DNA of 49,662 nucleotides from Firm-04 sp045628085 (GCA_045628085.1 JAZQOZ010000062.1:1-49662), one strand, 5' to 3'. Shown: positions 6,791 through 15,562, numbered from the stretch's first letter. A program made the numbers and translations. The notes: generated from the sequence alone by a model not told the origin.

Positions 6791-7807
6791 ATGGGAATGT
6801 TTGACAAGCTGCTTGCAAACCTGAAAGCAAGCAGAAAAACGATCGTATTTACTGAAGGTACTGATGCACGTATCCTTTCTGCGGCTGCCCGCCTGATGCA
6901 GGAAGGTCTGATGGATGTGATCCTTTGCGGAAATGCAGACGAAGTCAAGGCTGCTGCTGCGGACGGCGGCTTCGATGTTGCTGCCGCAATGATCATTGAT
7001 CCGGAAAATTATCTGGAAATTGATGCAATGGTTGCTGAAATGGTCGCACTGCGCAAGGGTAAGATGAGTGAGGATGAAGTCCGTGCAGCTCTGAAAAAAT
7101 CGAACTATTTCGGCACAATGCTCGTAAAAATGGGCAAAGCGGATGCTCTGCTCGGCGGCGCAACCTATTCGACTGCTGATACCGTTCGTCCTGCTCTCCA
7201 GATCATCAAGACGAAGAAGGGCGCAAATCTGGTCAGCTCCAGCTTCATCCTGTTCCGTGAAAAGGACGGCGCTGAGGAGAAGATCGCAATGGGTGACTGC
7301 GCGATCAATATCGGCTATTCCGATAAGCTCGACAAGGACGGCAATGTTGTTCTGACTGCTGCTCAGCAGCTTGGTGAGGTTGCTGTTGAGACTGCACGTA
7401 CTGCTGCATTCTTCGGTATTGATCCGAAGGTCGCAGTCCTCAGCTTCTCTACATACGGCTCCGGCAAGGGCGCAACTGTTCAGCTCAGCCATGATGCAGT
7501 TCTCGCAGCACGCGAGATTGATCCGGAACTCGTTATCGACGGTGAGTTCCAGTTTGATGCGGCTGTTTCCGCTGAGGTCGCAAAGACCAAATGTCCGGAT
7601 TCCAAGGTCGCAGGTCAGGCAAATACCTTTATTTTCCCGCTGATCGAAGCAGGCAATATCGGTTATAAGATCGCTCAGCGTCTTGGCGGCTATGCTGCAT
7701 ACGGTCCGATCCTTCAGGGACTGAATGCTCCGATCAACGACCTTTCCCGCGGATGCAACGCTGAAGAAGTTTACGCAATGGCAATCATCACCGCAGGTAT
7801 GGCATAA
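6791..7807 (+). CDS. pta: Phosphate acetyltransferase
   Basis: A 338-residue enzyme interconverting acetyl-CoA and acetyl phosphate, the first step of acetate formation. Recognisable family segments are IVFTEGTDARILSAAARL near the N-terminus, LGGATYSTADTVRPALQII, VSSSFILF, VAVLSFSTYGSGKG and NTFIFPLIEAGNIGYKIAQRLGG near the C-terminus. Its length matches the short, single-domain Pta of Firmicutes, without the N-terminal DRTGG region. The ATG at 6791 follows TGGAGG; the longer open frame from 6581 runs through the promoter and is not real. Acetate kinase is not adjacent, so the partner must be elsewhere. Confidence 0.95.
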   Translation: MGMFDKLLANLKASRKTIVFTEGTDARILSAAARLMQEGLMDVILCGNADEVKAAAADGGFDVAAAMIIDPENYLEIDAMVAEMVALRKGKMSEDEVRAALKKSNYFGTMLVKMGKADALLGGATYSTADTVRPALQIIKTKKGANLVSSSFILFREKDGAEEKIAMGDCAINIGYSDKLDKDGNVVLTAAQQLGEVAVETARTAAFFGIDPKVAVLSFSTYGSGKGATVQLSHDAVLAAREIDPELVIDGEFQFDAAVSAEVAKTKCPDSKVAGQANTFIFPLIEAGNIGYKIAQRLGGYAAYGPILQGLNAPINDLSRGCNAEEVYAMAIITAGMA

Positions 7808-7823
7808 TTTGATTCTGTCTTTA

Positions 7824-7855
7824 CGCCCTGTGATCTGTTTCTGGATCGCAGGGCG
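7824..7855 (+). terminator. Hairpin between pta and hflX
   Basis: A 12-bp stem (CGCCCTGTGATC with GATCGCAGGGCG, one G-T pair) lies 16 bases after the pta stop. The following GTATTGTAT is only weakly T-rich, so read-through into hflX is possible. Confidence 0.6.
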
Positions 7856-7897
7856 GTATTGTATCCCGAAGTCATTCTGTTACAGGAGTCACCAGAT

Positions 7898-9142
7898 ATG
7901 TATGAAAATGAACAGCAGGCGGCACGCACAAAAGTCATTCTGATCGGTATAGATACCGGAGAATATGATGCAAAGGTTTCGATCGAAGAACTCGCAGAAC
8001 TTGCCGATACTGCCGGCTGCGAAGTACTGCGTTCTGTGATACAGCAGCGTCCGGCACCGGAATCAGCAACTTGTATCGGCAGCGGTAAAATTGAAGAAAT
8101 CGCAGCACTGATCGAACCGCTTGAAATAGAAATGCTGATTTTTGATACGGAACTGACCGGTATGCAGATGCGCAATATCTCTGATATGACAAACTGCAAA
8201 GTCATCGACCGGACGATGCTCATTCTTGATATTTTTGCAGGCAGAGCGCGGACTGCGGAAGGAAAAGTGCAGGTATCGCTTGCGCAGTATCGTTATCGGC
8301 TGACTCGTCTGACCGGTATCGGAACGGCTCTTTCGCGGCTCGGCGGCGGTATCGGTACACGCGGTCCGGGCGAAACAAAGCTTGAAACCGATCGCCGTCA
8401 TATCCGGACGCGCATTGCTTCATTGGAGCAGGCACTCCGAGAAATGGAAAAGCACCGGAAATTTTTGGGCAGCCGCAGAAAGAAAGACGGTGTTCTCTCT
8501 GCTGCGATCGTTGGATATACAAATGCCGGAAAATCAACTTTGTTTAATCTGCTGACAGATGCAGGTGTGCTGACTGAAAACAAGCTGTTTGCCACATTGG
8601 ATGTCACGGCTCGCGCCCTTGATTTGCCGGACGGCAGGACGATTCTGCTCTCCGACACAGTCGGTTTGATCCGCCGTCTGCCGCATCATCTGGTAGAGGC
8701 GTTTCGTTCAACACTCGAAGAATCTGCGCAGGCTGATCTGATTATTCACGTTCTCGATGCTTCCGAACCGGATCTCCACGAAAGAATGCAGATTACACAG
8801 GAACTTCTCAATGATTTAGGATGTGCCGATATACCGCAGATCCATGTTCTGAACAAAGCCGATCTTGTTGATCTGCCGAAACATAATGATGCGGATACCG
8901 TATGGATCAGCGCGAAAACAGGTGAGGGGACTGATGCACTCCTGCACGCGATCGCGCTTGCATTGCCGCAGACTGCAAAACGCATGACATTGTGTATTCC
9001 ATATTCTGACGGAAGCTTTTTGCAGGTGATCCGCAATGAGGGCAAGATATTCCGTGAAGAATATACGGCTGACGGTACAGTCGTTGAAGCAATGGTGGAA
9101 GTACGGCGGCAGAAACAGGCAGAAGCATATCTTGTTGGATAA
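7898..9142 (+). CDS. hflX: Ribosome-associated GTPase HflX
   Basis: A 414-residue GTPase that binds the large ribosomal subunit and helps split stalled or heat-damaged ribosomes. The N-terminal HflX domain includes PESATCIGSGKIEEI and the glycine-rich RLGGGIGTRGPGETKLETDR segment; the G domain has GYTNAGKSTLFN (G1), DTVGLIRRLPHHLVEAF (G3) and NKADL (G4). CAGGAG at about 7883-7888 supports the ATG at 7898 rather than the earlier in-frame one at 7859. It is followed by a bidirectional terminator and converges with the PRTase-like gene. Confidence 0.94.
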   Translation: MYENEQQAARTKVILIGIDTGEYDAKVSIEELAELADTAGCEVLRSVIQQRPAPESATCIGSGKIEEIAALIEPLEIEMLIFDTELTGMQMRNISDMTNCKVIDRTMLILDIFAGRARTAEGKVQVSLAQYRYRLTRLTGIGTALSRLGGGIGTRGPGETKLETDRRHIRTRIASLEQALREMEKHRKFLGSRRKKDGVLSAAIVGYTNAGKSTLFNLLTDAGVLTENKLFATLDVTARALDLPDGRTILLSDTVGLIRRLPHHLVEAFRSTLEESAQADLIIHVLDASEPDLHERMQITQELLNDLGCADIPQIHVLNKADLVDLPKHNDADTVWISAKTGEGTDALLHAIALALPQTAKRMTLCIPYSDGSFLQVIRNEGKIFREEYTADGTVVEAMVEVRRQKQAEAYLVG

Positions 9143-9147
9143 AAGAA

Positions 9148-9187
9148 GCCCGAAGTCAGGAAAATGACCTGATTTCGGGCTTTTCTT
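9148..9187. terminator. Bidirectional terminator of hflX and the convergent operon
   Basis: A 13-bp stem GCCCGAAGTCAGG/CCTGATTTCGGGC with a 7-base loop, TTTTCTT following on the plus strand and TTCTTTT on the minus strand. Confidence 0.9.
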
Positions 9188-9204
9188 CTATGCGGTTGTC
9201 AGAA

Positions 9205-9834
9205 TTACAGTTTGGAATATCCAAAGCTGTTGATCAGTGCATCGACCTTGATGCCCTGCTTGCAGAGCGGACATTCATTCGGTGCAAAATTGTCATATTT
9301 CGGCAGATCGTTGTCGGTAAACAGCGACTTGACTTCAATTCCCTGTACTTCGTCGATTGCGGAGAAAATTGCACCGATCGCAACCAGTTCGCCGCTGTAA
9401 TATTGCAGACAGTCGATCGAACGATTGATGCTCTTGCCGGTCGAAGCGGAACTGATGAGCAGCAGAACACGCTTGCTCCAAATCATTTTCTGCGTATTAT
9501 CGCGGAAAAGCATCTGGTTGACAGCATTCATCTCCGGTGTGATGACATTGATATCCTTGTTTTGATTGATACCGTTCTGTGCAAGTGCTTCTGCAAGAAA
9601 TGCGCCGAGGATCTCTGTTCCTTCCAGACAAATCACAGTGTCAACAAACGTACTCTGGAATTCTCCTGCAAGCTGTTCAGCGGCGGCTTTTGCGGTTTTC
9701 ATGCTGGTTTTGACGGAAGTCATATCAACGTAGTAGTTGACATGGGAATGGTTTGTTGCATAGTGTCCCGGAATAATTCCGATCGTGATCTTGCTGTTGC
9801 GCTTTGATTCAATGATCTGCATTCTGTCTTCCAT
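9205..9834 (-). CDS. Orotate phosphoribosyltransferase-like protein
   Basis: A 209-residue protein resembling the PyrE-type phosphoribosyltransferases. It has LEGTEILGAFLAEALAQ, a PRPP-loop-like RVLLLISSASTGKSINRSI (about 122-140) and the C-terminal CPLCKQGIKVD seen in the bacterial/archaeal-type PyrE branch. The acidic pair normally preceding the TTG of the PRPP motif (VDDVxTTG) is replaced by ISSASTG, so PRPP binding and catalysis are doubtful. TAGGAGGT precedes the ATG. It follows the tautomerase gene by 24 bases and shares its promoter. A regulatory or diverged enzymatic role is possible. Confidence 0.7.
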   Translation of the reverse strand: MEDRMQIIESKRNSKITIGIIPGHYATNHSHVNYYVDMTSVKTSMKTAKAAAEQLAGEFQSTFVDTVICLEGTEILGAFLAEALAQNGINQNKDINVITPEMNAVNQMLFRDNTQKMIWSKRVLLLISSASTGKSINRSIDCLQYYSGELVAIGAIFSAIDEVQGIEVKSLFTDNDLPKYDNFAPNECPLCKQGIKVDALINSFGYSKL

Positions 9835-9858
9835 AGTATACCTCCTAAATTTGTACGG

Positions 9859-10200
9859 TTAGAAATTCGAGCCGTTCCAGCCCCATTGTGATGTTTCCCA
9901 GAAACTTACATATATCCGGTCTGATGGAATTGCGAGCGTATCCGTCAGGATGCCGGTGATATGTGCCGTCAGGGTATTGAGTGCGTTTTCGGATGCAGAA
10001 CCGTAAATTCGCACTGTAACCATAGCGGCAGGAGCATCCGTTCCCTGAAAATACAGCTGATAATCGCCTTCCAGACCGACCATAAGCCATCCTTCGGATT
10101 TTCCCGGTATTGCAGTAATGGCAGAACCGAGCTGAGATTTGATGCTCGCCGCTTTTTCAGCAGATATTGTTTGATTCGTTTGAACTTGAATATAAGGCAT
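9859..10200 (-). CDS. MIF-family tautomerase (macrophage migration inhibitory factor homologue)
   Basis: A 113-residue protein matching the roughly 114-residue length of MIF/D-dopachrome tautomerase. The mature N-terminus would begin with the catalytic Pro after Met (MPYIQVQTN), Lys of AIPGKSEGWLMV aligns with the active-site Lys32 region, and the C-terminal DRIYVSFWE...WGWNGSNF closely parallels the animal DRVYINYY...GWNNSTF ending. Such proteins tautomerise phenylpyruvate-like keto acids. The frame runs to 10242, but AAAAGGAG before 10200 and the need for Pro at position 2 fix the start. It is first in an operon with the PRTase-like gene. Substrate and biological role are unknown. Confidence 0.85.
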   Translation of the reverse strand: MPYIQVQTNQTISAEKAASIKSQLGSAITAIPGKSEGWLMVGLEGDYQLYFQGTDAPAAMVTVRIYGSASENALNTLTAHITGILTDTLAIPSDRIYVSFWETSQWGWNGSNF

Positions 10201-10230
10201 ATTCGATGCTCCTTTTCTGAAAGATACTAT

Positions 10231-10259
10231 ATTATAACACAATATCGTAGAAATTGCAA
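10231..10259 (-). promoter_or_regulatory. Promoter of the tautomerase operon
   Basis: Minus strand TTGCAA (10254-10259), 17-base spacer, TATAAT (10231-10236). The preceding CCCA and much of the spacer match promoters P1-P3 at 6424-6640. Confidence 0.75.
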
Positions 10260-10291
10260 TGGGTGTTGAAAAAATATTGCTGTATCATTGG

Positions 10292-10329
10292 TAAAAAAAT
10301 CAGCCGGCATCTGCTGGAGATACCGGCTG
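10292..10329 (-). terminator. Terminator of the GH30 gene
   Basis: Minus strand CAGCCGG(T)AT pairs with AT(G)CCGGCTG and is followed by A and seven T, just after the stop at 10337. Confidence 0.85.
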
Positions 10330-10336
10330 TGTGTGT

Positions 10337-12481
10337 TTACTGTGTGATGATGCGTTTCAGCATGGACAGGTCGGCGGCATTCAGAATGCCGTCCTCGTTC
10401 ATATCGGCGGCTTCCGGATCATTGACATCACCGGATGTCAGCAGATATTTGACTAGCATCACTGCATCGGATACGGCAACCTTGCCGTCAGCGTCAACAT
10501 CGCCTTTCAGCTTTTGGGGCTCTGCTGTATGCGGTTTGCCGTACAGTTCGATTTCTGCAATGTTGCAGCAATATACGCTGTCCTTGTTGACACCGTTTGT
10601 CGGTGCGCCGGACGGAACGGCATAGCGGACATATCTGCCGGATGTTCCTTCAGCCGGTTGGACGTAGTGCATACCGTATCCGGGTTCATTTTCAATGGTA
10701 TAAGCTGTTTTCCATGTCTGACCGTCATCAGAAACCTGAATCATGCCGTCGATTGCTCTGGGTTCATAGCCGCTGCGCGGGCAGAAACCGAATGCTTCAA
10801 AGTCATATACTTCGCCGAGGTCGATCTGTGTGTAACCGTCGCCGACACCGTCAAAGAATGTGGATTTGTTACCGTCAAATGCCTTTTCGCAGGATGTTGC
10901 AGTATCATCATGCCATGAAGCAGAACCGGTAATTGACTTTCCGGCAAGATCAATCTTGTTTTCGCGCTCAATGCTGCCCTTTACATCGCTGATAATAAAG
11001 GTTGTAACAGAATTCGGTGCGAGCGATACAGGGAACTGTGACCCGTTGAGCTTTGTTGCGCCGATATCTTTCCAGTCTTCGGAATTGCTTGTGCGGATGG
11101 TCTGTGCTTCTGTGCCGACCTGTGCGAAGGAAGAAAGATCATAGACCTGCTCTGCTGTACTTCCGGAAGTATTATATGCAACAATAACAAGCTGACCGTT
11201 TTCCTTGTCATAAGCAGCCATTGTATTGCCGGATGAATTCAGCATGATCATTCCCGGACGGATATAGCGCGTATACTGACCGAAGCAGTAGTATTTCTTC
11301 GAGAGATAAATCGTATCTTTATCGTGATCGGCAACAGCAGTTCCCCAGAAGCCCTTTGTCATATCAAGCATACCGCCGTCCTTGTTTCCGTTGTATCCGG
11401 TGGAGCTGACATGGCTGTCAATGACCTGCCAGAGAACCCATGCAGATGCGTTCATACCGTTGCAGTCAGCAGTAATGCGCTCGGAAAGCCAAAGTCCCGG
11501 TGCCATTGCGCCTGCATTTGTTCCGGCTTCGCCCTTGCCGTCAACCTCAGACATCCAGAGGTTTTTGCCGGATGAGATGGCAAGATTTTTCAGCTCAGTA
11601 CGTTTGCTGCCGCCGTAGGTATGTGTATCAATACGGGAGACAGCGTTCTTTGCATCTCCGGACAGCGCCTTAAAAGCGTCGATCTGCGTGTCGATCGAGG
11701 TTTCATCGGATGCGCTGATGATGACATCTCCCATGCCGCGCTTTGCCATTGATTTCTGGAGTTCCAGAATGATCGTGGATTCAGAATTGCCGATATCGAA
11801 GTGGCAGCCTTCCTGTTTTGCACTGTTTGCGCCCCAGAAATTAGTATACGGCTCATTCATCGCTTCAACAGACTGTACTTCAATGCCCCAGTCATCTCTG
11901 TAATGCTTACAGACTTCTGCGAGATACTCTGCAAAATCATCGTAGCAGTCATCCTTGAGGTTATTCGCTCCGGGATTTGAGTTTCCGGTCGAACAGCCGC
12001 TTTTGCACATATAATACGGGGGAGAGTTCGAGAACATTTCGACGATCATATCATCGCCGCAGGCTTTGATGCAGCGCTGAAGAACATTTCGCTGATTTGC
12101 ATCCTTTGACCAGTCATAAGTGGCTTGTCCGTTTTGATAGACGGTATAGCCGGGCATGTTGGAATCTGTACGGGTGATGTGCTTGTGTGAGGGATTATCG
12201 CCGCCGCCGATATTGAATCGGGCGATGTTGAGATGCAGACCGTTTTCACCGAAAAATGTGTCTGCACATTTCTGTGCGAGAGAATCAGAGTAGCCGACAC
12301 GGTTTGCCCACCAGCAAAGTGACGTACCCCATCCCTCAAATACGCCGTTGTTAATGGCGTAAGTGTCATCCGGCGAAACGACGATCGTTTTTGCAGCCTG
12401 TGCTGGCACAGAGCAAATGCCGAATGTTGTCATGGCGATGCACACTGCCATGACTGCGGAGATGCCTTTTTTGAAACGCAT
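10337..12481 (-). CDS. Secreted GH30 glycosidase (endo-beta-1,6-galactanase-like) with F5/8C-type CBM and dockerin
   Basis: A 714-residue secreted enzyme. A signal peptide (about 1-29, cut after AQA) precedes a GH30 (beta/alpha)8 barrel with the FEGWGTSLCWWANRVG start typical of GH30 subfamily 5 galactanases; the acid/base is probably Glu210 (AMNEP) and the nucleophile Glu312 (MSEVDG). A discoidin-like module lies at about 515-650 and a type I dockerin at 660-714 with two calcium loops (DVDADGKVAVSD and DMNEDGILNAAD). The dockerin implies attachment to a cohesin scaffold. It probably cuts beta-1,6-galactan side chains of arabinogalactan; substrate is inferred from subfamily motifs. Palindromes resembling AraR boxes lie in its leader. 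Confidence 0.88.
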   Translation of the reverse strand: MRFKKGISAVMAVCIAMTTFGICSVPAQAAKTIVVSPDDTYAINNGVFEGWGTSLCWWANRVGYSDSLAQKCADTFFGENGLHLNIARFNIGGGDNPSHKHITRTDSNMPGYTVYQNGQATYDWSKDANQRNVLQRCIKACGDDMIVEMFSNSPPYYMCKSGCSTGNSNPGANNLKDDCYDDFAEYLAEVCKHYRDDWGIEVQSVEAMNEPYTNFWGANSAKQEGCHFDIGNSESTIILELQKSMAKRGMGDVIISASDETSIDTQIDAFKALSGDAKNAVSRIDTHTYGGSKRTELKNLAISSGKNLWMSEVDGKGEAGTNAGAMAPGLWLSERITADCNGMNASAWVLWQVIDSHVSSTGYNGNKDGGMLDMTKGFWGTAVADHDKDTIYLSKKYYCFGQYTRYIRPGMIMLNSSGNTMAAYDKENGQLVIVAYNTSGSTAEQVYDLSSFAQVGTEAQTIRTSNSEDWKDIGATKLNGSQFPVSLAPNSVTTFIISDVKGSIERENKIDLAGKSITGSASWHDDTATSCEKAFDGNKSTFFDGVGDGYTQIDLGEVYDFEAFGFCPRSGYEPRAIDGMIQVSDDGQTWKTAYTIENEPGYGMHYVQPAEGTSGRYVRYAVPSGAPTNGVNKDSVYCCNIAEIELYGKPHTAEPQKLKGDVDADGKVAVSDAVMLVKYLLTSGDVNDPEAADMNEDGILNAADLSMLKRIITQ

Positions 12482-12504
12482 TTCAAACCCAACCTTTCCC
12501 AGTA

Positions 12505-12538
12505 AATTGTACGTACAGCTATTTATATGGTACTGTAC
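12505..12538. promoter_or_regulatory. AraR-box-like operators in the GH30 leader
   Basis: The stretch 12505-12520 centred on GTACGTAC (12509-12516) matches 13 of 16 positions of the Bacillus AraR consensus ATTTGTACGTACAAAT as I recall it. A second palindromic GTACTGTAC lies at 12530-12538, over the predicted transcription start. Binding by the AraR of this window is inferred. Confidence 0.6.
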
Positions 12539-12544
12539 ATTTTA

Positions 12545-12573
12545 ATTATAGCAGGAAGTATTCGGAATGTCAA
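12545..12573 (-). promoter_or_regulatory. Promoter of the GH30 gene
   Basis: Minus strand TTGACA (12568-12573), exact 17-base spacer, TATAAT (12545-12550), followed by a leader of about 60 bases with the palindromes described. Confidence 0.85.
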
Positions 12574-12604
12574 TAACTTTTCTGCTTTTTATCAAAATTT
12601 TGTG

Positions 12605-12647
12605 ATAAAAAAGCATCCCGTTCAGCTTTTGGCAGCCGAACGGGATG
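12605..12647 (-). terminator. Terminator of the ABC permease gene
   Basis: Minus strand CATCCCGTTC pairs with GAACGGGATG and is followed by C and six T, 22 bases after the stop. Confidence 0.85.
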
Positions 12648-12668
12648 TCGGAAATACATCTGCAAAAA

Positions 12669-13994
12669 TTATTCGTAGCGCAGTGCGTCAATGGGGTTCA
12701 TTTTTGCTGCTTTGGATGCGGGATAGGTTCCGAAGAATACGCCGATCATTGCGGCGAACAGGACGGATACCAGAATTGCTGTGACAGAGGGCTGGATCTT
12801 GATCGTTACAAGCTCAGCATACAGCGGGAAGAAATAGTTGATGAGCTTTGTGCCGATAATTCCGACGAGCAAACCGTTGATGATGCCGAGCAGAATGCCG
12901 ATCGCACCGCCTGTTAAACACAGAATGACGGCTTCGATCAGGAATTGGTTTCGGATCGTATTGCTTTTTGCACCGATCGCCTTGCGGACACCGATCTCTC
13001 TTGTACGTTCCGTGATGCTGACAAGCATGATATTCATGACACCGATACCGCCGACGAGAAGTGAAATAGCTGCAATGACAGAAATGACGACCGTAATAAT
13101 TGTCAGAACCATGTCGATCTGTTCCATATCTTCCTGATCACTGTGAACGATGACAGACAATTTGCGGTTTTCTGCATACTTTTCATCAAAGAACTTTTGA
13201 AGCTCAGCTTTGCACGCTTCGTTATCAAATGAATCTGCGCGAACATTGATCTGCGGATACTTGGTGTACGGTTCCTTTGCTCCGGTCAGATCGAGTGCGA
13301 CACGATAGGGGACATAAACCATTGTTGTGCGGTCCATCAGCGAAGTGCCGGGATCAAGTGTTTTCTCCATTGCCGCCGGAAATTTATAGACACCGACAAT
13401 GACGAAATCTGAATTGCACAGACCGGTAATATCCACATTGATCGTTGCACCGATCGGATCGCTTCCGTCCAGAAAATACTGCTGAACAAATATATCCGAT
13501 ACGATGCAAGAGTGCTTATGGTTCTGATTATCCGCATCGTTCACATATCTGCCTGCTGTCAAACGGATCATACTTTTATTTGTAAGCATCGAACCTTCTG
13601 AAAAGCCGTATAAGCTGACGTTGAGCATCTGACTTTTGCTGTTGCGAAGGGTACCCATTCCGAGATCGGCTTCGCGGCAGATCTGGTATTTGCCGTCAAA
13701 TTCTTCCGTGAGTTCATCGAGCATTTCAGATGTAACATAGTTATCTTCCGATAAAACCGTGTCATAATCATAATTACCGTCTTCATCCGGTTTGCGCTGA
13801 TAATTCAGATAGAAGCCGTTGTTTCCTGTGGACATCAATGTATTGGCAAGTGTTGTTTTGAGTGAACTGCCGATCGTTGTGATCGTAATGACCGAGCTGA
13901 TACCGATGATAATGCCGAGCATTGTCAATAGCGAACGCAGTTTGTTATTGACAAGCGAATCGAATGCCAGCCGGATGTTTTCAAAGATATACAT
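12669..13994 (-). CDS. MacB-type ABC transporter permease
   Basis: A 441-residue protein of the MacB/FtsX permease family. One membrane helix near the N-terminus (LLTMLGIIIGISSVITITTIG), a large extracytoplasmic MacB_PCD domain (about 45-290) and three C-terminal helices including the conserved GGIGVMNIMLVSITERTREIGVRKAIGA loop and the final NPIDALRYE are all visible. Such permeases transmit ATPase movement to an extracellular partner to expel peptides or drugs. It begins 23 bases after the membrane fusion protein gene and shares its operon. The usual ATPase gene between them is missing. Confidence 0.9.
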   Translation of the reverse strand: MYIFENIRLAFDSLVNNKLRSLLTMLGIIIGISSVITITTIGSSLKTTLANTLMSTGNNGFYLNYQRKPDEDGNYDYDTVLSEDNYVTSEMLDELTEEFDGKYQICREADLGMGTLRNSKSQMLNVSLYGFSEGSMLTNKSMIRLTAGRYVNDADNQNHKHSCIVSDIFVQQYFLDGSDPIGATINVDITGLCNSDFVIVGVYKFPAAMEKTLDPGTSLMDRTTMVYVPYRVALDLTGAKEPYTKYPQINVRADSFDNEACKAELQKFFDEKYAENRKLSVIVHSDQEDMEQIDMVLTIITVVISVIAAISLLVGGIGVMNIMLVSITERTREIGVRKAIGAKSNTIRNQFLIEAVILCLTGGAIGILLGIINGLLVGIIGTKLINYFFPLYAELVTIKIQPSVTAILVSVLFAAMIGVFFGTYPASKAAKMNPIDALRYE

Positions 13995-14017
13995 TCCTTT
14001 GACCTCCGATTCTGTGA

Positions 14018-15460
14018 TTACTCTGCACCTGCATTAGCCAGCAGACTGTTCATCAGAGTCGGATCAGGAATGATCGAGCCTTCTTCAATGGTGAGCGTAT
14101 CGCTGAAGAAGTCTGTCAGAACGGTATCGCCTTCCTTGATATCGCCCTTTTTGATCTCAGTGAAGAAATCGCCCTCAAAGCCGATCTCAATATCCTTTTT
14201 GACGACCTTGACCATACCTTGTTCCTCGGTCGGTTCAAATGTAAATACAAAGTAACCGTCATTTTCACCGCCGCGAACCGCATCATACGGGACGCTCAGG
14301 ACATTTTCGACCTTGTTCAGAACGATCTTGACACTTGCGGACATACCGATGAGCAGTTTGCTGTCCGGATCGTCAATGGAGATCTCAACGGTATAGCCGC
14401 CCATTGAAGCATCGGAGCCGGAAGAAAGGATGCGCTCAATACGTGCGACACTGCCGGCGATGATCTTATCATCTGTTGCAGTTGTTTTGATCTCGCAAGC
14501 CATGTCTTCGCTGATGCGGAGAATATCTGCTTCGCTGACTTTACCGCGGATCACGAGAGAATCGGTATTTTCGACCGTCATAAGGTGATTGTTCATCGGG
14601 AGGCTTCCCTCTGTGATATTCAGTGCAGTGACAACGCCGTCAGCAGGCGCAAGGATCGTGCAGGCATCAATTTTTTCCTGCAAATCTTCCAGTTCATCGT
14701 CAACCGAATCATCGCCGGTCGAATACTGTTCGGCATCGACCGCATCCTGTGCGGACTGGATCAGCTGATCTGCGCTGTCAGAAGCTTCGTTATATGCTGT
14801 ACGTGCCTGTTCGATCGCTGCATCAAATTCCGGCAGCTTCTGATACAGTTCGTCCATCATTTCCTTGAGTGCCTCTGCCTGTTCGAAAACCTGAGCTGCC
14901 TCTTCTTCTGTTTCCGGTGTCTGGGCAATCAGTTCGTTATACTGATTGACTGCCAGATTGTAGCGTTCATAAGCGGCATCACGGGCAGAAACGGCATTGT
15001 CGATCGCATTCTGCGCCTTATTGAGCATATTGGTCTTATTGTTTCTTGCTTCTGTCAGATTGCGGTTGAGGATGCCTTTTTTGTAGGATTGCGCATCCTG
15101 TGCTTTTCCGGCAGATGAAACGAGCTTGTCATACTGTTCCTGAAGCGCCGTCGTATCAAGCTGACAAAGAACATCGCCCTTTTTCACGCTGTCTCCGACC
15201 TTGACATTCAGTTTGGAAACCTTTTGCAGTACCTCTGCTGTTACATCGTAGGCATCATTGCTGGAAACATTGCCCGAAACATTGACGTATTCGGAAAGAT
15301 CCTTGACGGCTGCCTCACCGTAAGGGATGATGTTTGCCATTGCAATGGTCTTGGATGCCGCTTTGATCAAAAAGGCAATCAGAGCGATGATGAGTGCGAG
15401 GATGACGAGAAAGATGATTAGACAACCGAGTTTTTTCTTGCTTTTCTTTTCTTTTGCCAT
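14018..15460 (-). CDS. Membrane fusion protein (HlyD/MacA-like periplasmic adaptor family)
   Basis: A 480-residue protein with a lysine-rich start, one N-terminal membrane anchor (LGCLIIFLVILALIIALIAFLI, about 11-32), a biotinyl-lipoyl-like half (VSKLNVKVGDSVKKGDVLCQLD near 85), a long alpha-hairpin coiled coil (about 110-265, rich in Glu, Ala and Gln), the second lipoyl half (CTILAPADGVVTALNITEGS) and beta-barrel domains to the end. In Gram-positives these adaptors work with MacB-type permeases. The frame extends to 15562, but the ATG at 15460 follows GGAAGGA and precedes the Lys-rich anchor. It heads an operon with the permease. Confidence 0.88.
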   Translation of the reverse strand: MAKEKKSKKKLGCLIIFLVILALIIALIAFLIKAASKTIAMANIIPYGEAAVKDLSEYVNVSGNVSSNDAYDVTAEVLQKVSKLNVKVGDSVKKGDVLCQLDTTALQEQYDKLVSSAGKAQDAQSYKKGILNRNLTEARNNKTNMLNKAQNAIDNAVSARDAAYERYNLAVNQYNELIAQTPETEEEAAQVFEQAEALKEMMDELYQKLPEFDAAIEQARTAYNEASDSADQLIQSAQDAVDAEQYSTGDDSVDDELEDLQEKIDACTILAPADGVVTALNITEGSLPMNNHLMTVENTDSLVIRGKVSEADILRISEDMACEIKTTATDDKIIAGSVARIERILSSGSDASMGGYTVEISIDDPDSKLLIGMSASVKIVLNKVENVLSVPYDAVRGGENDGYFVFTFEPTEEQGMVKVVKKDIEIGFEGDFFTEIKKGDIKEGDTVLTDFFSDTLTIEEGSIIPDPTLMNSLLANAGAE

Positions 15461-15533
15461 GATAAAATGTCCTTCCGTAATAATAAGATTATTGGGGATA
15501 ATTGTACTATATAGCACACCTATCCTGTATACT

Positions 15534-15562
15534 ATTATACTACAGCCGCAATAATCATACAA
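15534..15562 (-). promoter_or_regulatory. Promoter of the membrane fusion protein operon
   Basis: Minus strand TTGTAT (15557-15562), 17-base spacer, TATAAT (15534-15539), about 75 bases before the ATG. Confidence 0.6.

Noticed and set aside
12669..15460. Complete MacAB-type drug exporter
   Set aside because: Only adaptor and permease are present; no ATPase gene or remnant between 13994 and 14018.
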